A stretch of DNA of 64,000 nt, taken from the NCBI RefSeq assembly GCF_008919445.1, contig NZ_VSLG01000003.1, positions 248,001-312,000 of the forward strand, given 5' to 3'. Source of the DNA: Serinicoccus kebangsaanensis (GTDB taxonomy: Bacteria > Actinomycetota > Actinomycetes > Actinomycetales > Dermatophilaceae). The first letter of the stretch is position 1. Each line of letters begins with the position of its first letter. The translations under genes were made by a program, and so were the position numbers. The notes under the pieces are model-generated. The model made no database searches. It was not told the DNA's origin and was given only the letters and a program-made list of their open reading frames with translations. This document shows positions 50,953 to 57,821 of the stretch, piece after piece.

Positions 50953-53754
50953 TCAGATCGTCACGGCGCCGGCGCGGGTGGCAGCGAACTGCTCCGGTCC
51001 GCCGGCCGGAAGGGAGACGCCGACGGCTAGCGCTGGATGGGCCTGGCCGGGCAACTGGTTCACGTAGAACAGAATTAACCCGTCGGAGCCGATGGGACGC
51101 CAGGCGGAGTCACCAGCAAGCGTGGGGACGCTGGAGCCTCGGTGATAATAGTCGAAGAATTCGTCACCCCGGTACTGGCCAGGGCCTGCGCTGGGGTCGT
51201 TGGAGCCCCACGCGGTCGTGATCTCGCCGGCGTCCACGCTCTTGGTGGTGGCCAGGATAGTGAAGGGAAGCTCGGAAGCAACCCCGGTGCTCACCGGATT
51301 ACCGTCGCCATAGCGGATGCCGATCCAGAAGCGCGGCTGGTCCACCATCTTGCGTTCGAGATCCGACATGGACCACAGTTCGGCCGGCCTACCGGATACA
51401 AAGAGACCGCGAACGGGTCTGGTTAGACAAGCGTCCCACAGACGAAGGTATGCCGCGATCGAGTAGGGGCAAACCGAGCGGACAGCCGAGGGAACACCTG
51501 CGCAAAGGGGCGCGCGGTAGAGCCCAGGCGGGACCAACGGCTGTATCGCGTTCAGCCGCGCTTCCACCTGGGCCCAGTGCTCGGCGACCTGGTGATTGCG
51601 GCCGGGCCAGTATCCGGCGAAGTCGAGAGAGTCGAGCCAGTCAGCCGCCTCGCCGAGGCTCAGCGGTGTGTCGCGGATGCGGCCTCGCGTATGGCCGACT
51701 ACGAGGTCGGACGACGGCTCTGTGTCGAACAGGTTGGTCATCAACTGCACGTTCGGGTCGGGCCGGGATCCGTCGTTGATCAACTTCACGAACGGCTTCG
51801 AGCCGGGGCTCAGCGGCCGTCGACCCAGATTGGCGATCTTGCCCGTCGCCAGGAAGCTCATGCCCTGGAGCACCACCGGATCGGGAGCGCTTCCGGCCAT
51901 TTTCTCGGTAACCGCGACCCGGACGGCCTCGTCGATGTCGTGGTAGGCACGGAAGAGGTCAAGCTGGTCGGGATCGGCGAACACTCGACACAGCTCAATG
52001 TAACTGCCTCGATAGCCGAACCAGCGCTGCATTTGCATCTGTGTGTCGGCCAACGGGTTGGCCGACGACCGCTGGAACAGCGCCGTGGTCATGCCCTCCA
52101 ACGTCAGGCCGCGCGCCATGACGTTGCCGGACACGAAGATTGTTGACAGGTCGCGAGCAGCACGCCACTTACCAGTCTCGGAGTCCAGCGTCGGCCGGAA
52201 AAACGGGCGGTCATCTGCGCCGGGGTCGCTGTTAACTACCGATACCCTAGTGCCAGGAATGACCTCTTCGGCCAGCAAGACCTCGGTGGTCGCCCAGTCG
52301 GGGAAGGGGGCCGGGTTCAAGATATTGAACTCAGCCTCGATCTCACGGGCCGAGCGCTCGTAGAGGTCCAGCCAGGCTGACCACTTGGCAGGCTCCCCAG
52401 TGATCGAGGCGAGCAACGAGCCCGGTAAGCGGGCGTCCCCGGTCTCCAGCAGCGCTCGCGCAGTAGATCTGTCGGAGACCCCTGCCCACAGAAGGACGTC
52501 CTCAGCACCCTGGAAGTGGTCCGTAATGGTCGCCGATGGGTGGAGGAGCATCGAGTGTGGCGCGGCGACGCCAATGGCCGCATTTTCCTCGGTGTCGAAT
52601 AGCAGGTTCATTGCAGTCCGGGGGCCGTGCATACCGGAACGATGAAGCCGGATCGCACCGGCCACCAGAAACGCCCGTAACGCTTCGGCGAGGTCTAGAT
52701 CCTGGTTGCCCGTGATCGGCTGACACAGCGCGGCCCGCGCACCCCTGCGGTAGAACACCTCGCCACCGGTATAGAAGGAGTGTGAGCCCTCAGGCTCGGG
52801 GTACGTCGAAGACCGCGGCGCGTCCAGGTCACCGGGATTGGTGGGATCGACGGGGTTGCCCACGTCGAGGGGCGTGCGCAGGGAGATGATGAAGTCGCGT
52901 GGGGCGAGCGGGTTGTGGTCTTCCTGCAACAGGTTCGCTTGCGGCGTGGCGGTGTAGCCGATATAGGTCGTAAAGAGGTTAGAGGGCGCAGGCTGCGCGG
53001 GCTCCCAAAGATTCGCAATGGCGCGGGGAACCTGCTTCAGGTTTCCGGATACCAGATCCTGGCCTGCCTCCACGCGGGCGTCGAGGATCGAGCCGTCGTC
53101 CGCCTCGTCGTCGAGGACAAGCATCTGCGCTGGGCGGTCGAGCTTGCTGATCGCCTCGAAGACGCTGGTCTTGAGGGCACGTCCGAGAGTGTGGAGGTGG
53201 TCAGTGTGCTTCATAGCCACCGCGATGATCGGGTTGTTGTCTTGTAGCCGACGTCGGACGGCGGCGGACGGCATTCTGTAAATGTTGGTCAGGTGTGATG
53301 GCTCCTTCGATAGGACCACGTCAGGGGACGGGACGAGAAGTCGCCGGGATATCTTCTGGGCAGAAGTTTCCCCCCCGTCCAACTGAGTCGCCAGTCGTTC
53401 GAAGGTCTGGCGCCACAGCGACAGTCGAGTGCCGGCCAGAATCACTAAAACGTCGACGCCTTCGTCTAAGGCGAGAGCACTCACCCCGAGCATCGACGCG
53501 GTCTTACCCGACTGAACGGACCCCATCACCAAGCCGGTACGCACACGGTTCGCCGGCCATGTGTGCTCGTTGGGCTCGCCATCGCCGAGGATGCCTCGCT
53601 CGAGGATGTACCTGCAGTCGGCTTCCAGCGCTGAGCGAGCTGTCGGCGTTAGGCCCGTCAGAGTCCGCAAATAGCGGGGCCACCAGGCTTCCACGAGGGT
53701 AGAGGCGACTGGAGGGTCAAAGTAGACGCGCTCTGTTCCGAGGGGTGACTGCAT
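50953..53754 (-). CDS. Z1-domain helicase-like ATPase
   Basis: 933 residues. Walker A GSVQSGKT at 78-85, Walker B with DDEAD at 215-219 (VLDDEADDGS), NLFTTYIGYTATPQANLL (~257-274), and the C-terminal Z1 signature around VSGNVMARGLTLEGMTT and QMQRWFGYRGSYIELCRVF. Z1 proteins are superfamily II-like ATPases associated with DNA-modification cassettes and DUF4420 nucleases. The start is 11 bp from the DUF262 stop. One GGTATGCC octamer lies inside (51447). Confidence 0.88.
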   Translation of the reverse strand: MQSPLGTERVYFDPPVASTLVEAWWPRYLRTLTGLTPTARSALEADCRYILERGILGDGEPNEHTWPANRVRTGLVMGSVQSGKTASMLGVSALALDEGVDVLVILAGTRLSLWRQTFERLATQLDGGETSAQKISRRLLVPSPDVVLSKEPSHLTNIYRMPSAAVRRRLQDNNPIIAVAMKHTDHLHTLGRALKTSVFEAISKLDRPAQMLVLDDEADDGSILDARVEAGQDLVSGNLKQVPRAIANLWEPAQPAPSNLFTTYIGYTATPQANLLQEDHNPLAPRDFIISLRTPLDVGNPVDPTNPGDLDAPRSSTYPEPEGSHSFYTGGEVFYRRGARAALCQPITGNQDLDLAEALRAFLVAGAIRLHRSGMHGPRTAMNLLFDTEENAAIGVAAPHSMLLHPSATITDHFQGAEDVLLWAGVSDRSTARALLETGDARLPGSLLASITGEPAKWSAWLDLYERSAREIEAEFNILNPAPFPDWATTEVLLAEEVIPGTRVSVVNSDPGADDRPFFRPTLDSETGKWRAARDLSTIFVSGNVMARGLTLEGMTTALFQRSSANPLADTQMQMQRWFGYRGSYIELCRVFADPDQLDLFRAYHDIDEAVRVAVTEKMAGSAPDPVVLQGMSFLATGKIANLGRRPLSPGSKPFVKLINDGSRPDPNVQLMTNLFDTEPSSDLVVGHTRGRIRDTPLSLGEAADWLDSLDFAGYWPGRNHQVAEHWAQVEARLNAIQPLVPPGLYRAPLCAGVPSAVRSVCPYSIAAYLRLWDACLTRPVRGLFVSGRPAELWSMSDLERKMVDQPRFWIGIRYGDGNPVSTGVASELPFTILATTKSVDAGEITTAWGSNDPSAGPGQYRGDEFFDYYHRGSSVPTLAGDSAWRPIGSDGLILFYVNQLPGQAHPALAVGVSLPAGGPEQFAATRAGAVTI

Positions 53755-53765
53755 GGTTTCGCACG

Positions 53766-55688
53766 CTAGTCGTCAGTCTTGGGCACGATTATCATGGCGC
53801 GAAGCGATTCGAAGCCAGATGACCCAAACTTATCTCGCACAGCAGCCGAGGCTACGTTGGGGTCAATCCCCAGCAACTCAACGAGTTCGGTGGCGATCCG
53901 GGCGATGTAGTCCCATTGAGTCCTAGTCTGGGTCTTTTCCATGCGCTTCCACTGGTTTTTGCTCGCGTTGAAGATGGCGTCCGCGTTGGCGTCGATGCGG
54001 TCCTCGATGTCCTCCGGGGAAGCCGCCATTGCGAATGCGATGCCGACCAACGACCCCACTAGTTGCAACTCCTGCCACTTTCCCCCACTGCCGCCATCCT
54101 TGAATTCTGGTGCCCAGAGTTCGTCGTGACTCATGTGCGTTTCAGCTACGCCCGCAATCCACGTGAACAGCCTCGCCAACGTTGAGTTGTCCCGCAGCGA
54201 ATGGTCTGGGTGCTCCTCCGCGTCACTGACTTCGTCCAAGAGCTGATCGATGTGCTTAGCGGTGGACATCAACGGCTTGCCATTGGTGTCGCGCAGGAGC
54301 ACCGCGAGGATCCACGATAGCACCTTGGTGCGCTTGTATCGGGAGTCTCCGAAACCGTAGTCTTTCAGTGTCTTTCCGAGATCCTCGAGGCCCGGGACGT
54401 CCACGAGCGCCCCGTTCGCGATCTGGTCAGCCCGGGTTCCAGGGGCGGCGTCGCCGGCCGCGAACAGCGTCGCCGGCATCAGCGTCACCTCGTGGTACAC
54501 CGCGTTTCGGATCTCTTCGGCGTTCAGGTGGACGCCCTGCTTATTGTAGAGTTTGAACACCTCGTGGATCTGGCGCTGAGTGGCCTCGAGGTACTCGATA
54601 ACCGGGATCTGGTAGTCGGGAGCGCCCGTGAAGAGTTCATCGACGTCGATCTCCTGACCAGAAACCCGGATCTTTTTCTCGCTGATTTCGGTGTAGTATT
54701 TTCCCTGGAAGGATTCGAGGTACTCGCCCCGCAGTCCGCCGTCATCGTTGTTGCGCAACTTGAATGGGTAGTAGTACTCATCTTCGAGCTTGGTGGTGAG
54801 GGTCTCCTTCTCGAGCACCTTCCACGCTCGGCGGAAGGCCGGGTAGTCCGTGGTGAACAGAGAGAGCAGGCCTTGGCCTTTGTGGCGGGCATCTGCCGCC
54901 CTGACCCTCTCGAGAGCGCGCGGATGTGCCCCCACGAACCGCAGAATCGCCGTCAGGCGCTGTTTTCCGTCAACGACCTCGTGAGTGGTTGCCCCCTCCG
55001 TCCGCAGGAGGATCAACGACGGTAGAGGAATGCCTCGCAAGATCGACTCGATGAGCGCCTGCCGGTCACCAGTGCGCCAGACGTCGCCTCGCTGATAGGA
55101 GGGGGCGAGGTTCAACTTCTTCTTGGTGAGTTGGAAGATGTGCCACACTGCCGCCTTGGCCGACACTGGCTGAAGGCTGTCGGACTCGGCGACGCTATCT
55201 TCCTCGCCCGACCAGATTTCGGACCACAATGTCGTGGCTTCTGCGCGGCTGACTCCATCGGTGTCCAGATCCTCTAGGAACCTCTGCTGGAGACCCACCG
55301 CAGTCTCGACCCGGTTACGGAGCTTCTCGACTGTCTTGACGGACAGTTGCGCGGCTCCGTCACCGACTTCGAGGGCCTCGTCCATCTCAATGCCGAGTTC
55401 GCTCGCCAACGCCTTGACGAAGTCATCGTAAGAATTGGTGGGCAGGTCGCCGCTTAGCGAGAGCCATCCTTGCACGTCGCTTAACCGATGAATCCATGCA
55501 TCGGTGCTGAAGTCGACGTCCTCGCGGGTGAACATGGCAGCGTTCACCGAGATCCCATCTGGAACGTCGGGTGATTCCGATAGAGTCGCGAGCCCGTCCG
55601 CGATGCTCTCCCACATTTGGGTCTTGGGATCCTCCTCCTCGTTGTCGGCGGGCACGTCCATGTCAAGGTCTTCGAGGTCGAGGCTCAT
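53766..55688 (-). CDS. DUF262 (ParB/Srx-fold) protein
   Basis: 640 residues. After a ~170-residue acidic N-terminus, the DUF262 domain shows YQRGDVWRTGDRQALIESIL (198-217), LPSLILL and DGKQRLTAILRF with the nuclease-fold motif DGKQR at 240-244; GVHLNAEEIRNA follows (~390-400). DUF262 is the NTPase/ParB-like half of GmrSD enzymes that cut glucosylated DNA; the HNH-bearing DUF1524 half is not seen here. ATG overlaps the methyltransferase stop by 4 bp, so the two are coupled. Takes the place usually held by a GHKL ATPase in Z1 cassettes. Confidence 0.85.
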   Translation of the reverse strand: MSLDLEDLDMDVPADNEEEDPKTQMWESIADGLATLSESPDVPDGISVNAAMFTREDVDFSTDAWIHRLSDVQGWLSLSGDLPTNSYDDFVKALASELGIEMDEALEVGDGAAQLSVKTVEKLRNRVETAVGLQQRFLEDLDTDGVSRAEATTLWSEIWSGEEDSVAESDSLQPVSAKAAVWHIFQLTKKKLNLAPSYQRGDVWRTGDRQALIESILRGIPLPSLILLRTEGATTHEVVDGKQRLTAILRFVGAHPRALERVRAADARHKGQGLLSLFTTDYPAFRRAWKVLEKETLTTKLEDEYYYPFKLRNNDDGGLRGEYLESFQGKYYTEISEKKIRVSGQEIDVDELFTGAPDYQIPVIEYLEATQRQIHEVFKLYNKQGVHLNAEEIRNAVYHEVTLMPATLFAAGDAAPGTRADQIANGALVDVPGLEDLGKTLKDYGFGDSRYKRTKVLSWILAVLLRDTNGKPLMSTAKHIDQLLDEVSDAEEHPDHSLRDNSTLARLFTWIAGVAETHMSHDELWAPEFKDGGSGGKWQELQLVGSLVGIAFAMAASPEDIEDRIDANADAIFNASKNQWKRMEKTQTRTQWDYIARIATELVELLGIDPNVASAAVRDKFGSSGFESLRAMIIVPKTDD

Positions 55689-57088
55689 GCGAGGACTCCA
55701 AGTAGTTCACAAGTCGGGTCGGTCTTTGACGCCCCAGTAGGCGTCTGGGGTGCAGGAAGGCCTATCAGCAAAGGCTTGGCAATGGCCTCCACCACGCTGG
55801 CGTTCACGGCGTTGCCGAGCGCCCTGTAGGCATCAAGGTCGCTCTCGGGCAGGCAGATGTCTCCGAGGCTCTGGAGCTGAGCGCACTCGCGGGGGGTCAT
55901 GTAGCGCCGCTCGCCGGCAAGGTTGGCACCAAGGATCGGCACCTGGGTCTGGGTGAACGCGATGAGGCTGGGAGCCGTCGTAGGCCGCTTGATGCGCAAC
56001 CCCGAAGCGCGCGCCTGGAGCACGAAGTTGTCGATGTTGCGAACCTCGCCCTGGGCGTTCCACTCCATCTTCTGAAAGCTCGATGGGAAAGTCCACGGTT
56101 GCCAATGGTTCAGCCACGGCGTTATCCACGAGGCGTTGTCCCGAAAAAACTCGCGGTTCTGGCGGATGAAAACTCGCTTCCAGCGCGGAAACGCGAGTTC
56201 CCCATCGCGACGAGCGTGACTCGGGATCAACTCGTGCTGCTTAGCGATGCGCAGGCCGTCGAGATCGAAGCCAAAGCTACCCTGTACGTGCATGCCACTA
56301 AGGCCGTACTTACGTCGACGCTCCCAAACTGCTGGAGGGGTGTCATGCTCGTACGGGTACGTGGCGCCGAACTCCATGGCCCAGACTGGGAACGCCGGCA
56401 TCTTCAACGATGCCGGGGAGCGCTTGAGAAAATCGCCCCACATGTCGATCGCTTCGAGTGTGCGCTCTGGGATGGCACGCGGGGCCGACACGTCCCTGCG
56501 CAGAACCGACGTGATGTCCGTGTGTCCCCTATGCTTCTCCGGCCAAGTGAAGCCATCGAGGCTATCCAATGAACCAACGAAGTAGGCGCGGTCACGCACC
56601 TGGGGGATGCCGAACTCGTGTGGTGAGAAGTGTGCGACCTCCACCGCGTAGCCGAGCCCTCGCAGCTTGGCCAAGATCGTGTCCTGAGTGCGCCCACCGT
56701 CGTGCTTGAGGATGTTGGGGACGTTCTCCAGAATGAACCGACTGGGTCGCTTCACCTTGAGGATCTGGAGGACCTTAAAGAAGAGGTTCCCCTGGGAGGT
56801 GTCGCCGAAACCGAGTTGGTCTCCAGCCTTGGAAAACGGCTGACACGGAAAGCCCGCAGCCAAGAGCGCATGGTCGGGCACTTCCCGATCGATGTCGTCG
56901 TCGGTGTCGAGTCCGTTCAGATCGGTCCAGGCGGGCAGACCGTAGTTGTCGGTGTAGAGCTGGTTGAGCGCGGGTTCCCACTCTGCGGCGAAGACCGCTT
57001 CGCCCCCTAGCTTCTTCAACGCCACATGAAACCCGCCGAGCCCCGCGAAGAGGTCGATGAAGGCGAAGGTCGACGACTTCGTCTCCAT
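55685..57088 (-). CDS. dcm: C5-cytosine DNA methyltransferase
   Basis: 467 residues from ATG 57088 (AGGAGA upstream). Motif I FAGLGG (14-19), motif IV GFPCQPFSKAG with catalytic Cys82, ENVPNIL (motif VI), VRDRAYFVG (motif VIII) and ALGNAVNASVVEAIA (motif X) are all present, so it should be active. It is first in the four-gene cassette and would protect host DNA if the DUF4420/Z1 part cleaves. The target-recognition region (~235-370) gives no readable specificity. The open frame extends upstream without a start or site as good as 57088. Confidence 0.92.
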   Translation of the reverse strand: METKSSTFAFIDLFAGLGGFHVALKKLGGEAVFAAEWEPALNQLYTDNYGLPAWTDLNGLDTDDDIDREVPDHALLAAGFPCQPFSKAGDQLGFGDTSQGNLFFKVLQILKVKRPSRFILENVPNILKHDGGRTQDTILAKLRGLGYAVEVAHFSPHEFGIPQVRDRAYFVGSLDSLDGFTWPEKHRGHTDITSVLRRDVSAPRAIPERTLEAIDMWGDFLKRSPASLKMPAFPVWAMEFGATYPYEHDTPPAVWERRRKYGLSGMHVQGSFGFDLDGLRIAKQHELIPSHARRDGELAFPRWKRVFIRQNREFFRDNASWITPWLNHWQPWTFPSSFQKMEWNAQGEVRNIDNFVLQARASGLRIKRPTTAPSLIAFTQTQVPILGANLAGERRYMTPRECAQLQSLGDICLPESDLDAYRALGNAVNASVVEAIAKPLLIGLPAPQTPTGASKTDPTCELLGVLA

Positions 57089-57160
57089 ACCATGGTCTCC
57101 TAGTCCATCCGCATATCTAGCTACGCGCGGAGCGAGTGCGACGACTCTTCCTTCAATGTA

Positions 57161-57190
57161 ATCGTCAGTCTGCCAGTTGTGACTGACGAT
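57161..57190. promoter_or_regulatory. Perfect 10-bp inverted repeat upstream of the methyltransferase
   Basis: ATCGTCAGTC, ten bases, GACTGACGAT, starting 73 bp before the methyltransferase ATG. Dyad geometry (one helical turn between half-sites) fits a dimeric repressor or controller protein. No controller gene is visible, so autoregulation by the methyltransferase is one option. Confidence 0.5.
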
Positions 57191-57393
57191 CCTAACCTCG
57201 ACACTCGCCCAGTCGAGTGAGCCACACCTGCCCGTCTTAGCAACCCTGGAGACAGGACCCGCTGCCCTCTGCCACCGAAACGTCGCTGCCAGCGGCGGGA
57301 CAGACACAACCACGTGTCTTCGCGAACTGCGCTGGCAGGTGCCCCGGTGAAGCACCGCGGTGGTGTTGCATCCTTGAGGAGGAGAAATAGTCC

Positions 57394-57666
57394 ATGCCGC
57401 AGATGATCGATCTGAAGTGCCAGGAGCATCGCGTTCGCCTGGAGGGAGAGTTCTTGGGCAAGTACTCCTCGTTGACCGCGGCCGCTAAGCCGTCGCCCGC
57501 CGTAGGGGGTTGGGAAAGGAGACCGCCGTCCGTGGGCGATACAGGTCTAGGGCGGAGGTGCCCAACGCCGGGGCGCCAGGAGCGAAGAACTGGCCGAGAT
57601 CCGAAAGCTGACGGCAGAGGACCGGCAACTGCGGGAAGACGTCGCGATACTGAAGGCCGCAGCTAA
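57394..57666 (+). CDS. Doubtful 90-residue frame with a strong ribosome site
   Basis: ATG 57394 follows GAGGAGGAGA by eight bases, an excellent ribosome site, and the first ~35 residues (MIDLKCQEHRVRLEGEF) look coded. The remainder is Arg/Pro-rich and reads the IS3 remnant in the wrong frame. It is most likely the 5' stub of a gene truncated by the IS element. Function unknown. Confidence 0.3.
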   Translation: MPQMIDLKCQEHRVRLEGEFLGKYSSLTAAAKPSPAVGGWERRPPSVGDTGLGRRCPTPGRQERRTGRDPKADGRGPATAGRRRDTEGRS

Positions 57667-57715
57667 CCTTCGTGTCCGAGAGTCTGGGGCACTGTCGCGG
57701 GGTCTCACCAAGTAG
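57581..57715 (+). pseudogene. IS3-type transposase OrfA remnant
   Basis: A 44-codon piece reading SEELAEIRKLTAEDRQ and LREDVAILKAAANL, then a stop, matches the leucine-zipper end of IS3-family OrfA (consensus ...ELRRENEILKAAS). The HTH part and OrfB are missing, and no terminal repeats are seen. The rest of the 733-bp gap 57089-57821 contains the methyltransferase promoter region, the truncated frame above and no other gene; the ~100 bp before nrdJ is featureless. Confidence 0.6.
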
Positions 57716-57821
57716 AGGACCTCCCTATGAGTGTCTCCGATCGACGGTAGGATCAACCCACGAGCAACTCCGGAGGGGCTGCCGTGGCCGATCGCGTCCC
57801 AGCCATCCGTTCCGCGTGAGA

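Larger units (their letters stand above)
49090..57821. other. Inserted defence/restriction-modification island
   Basis: Between the ROK gene and nrdJ, base and codon use change abruptly: AT-rich tracts (e.g. AGTATTATTCGGGAAATTCTAG near 49110), frequent AAA, ATA, AAT and CTA codons, and only one GGTATGCC octamer in 8.7 kb. It holds five intact genes, a short ribosome-site-led frame and IS3 debris at the right edge. No flanking tRNA, integrase or clear direct repeats are visible. Confidence 0.8.
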
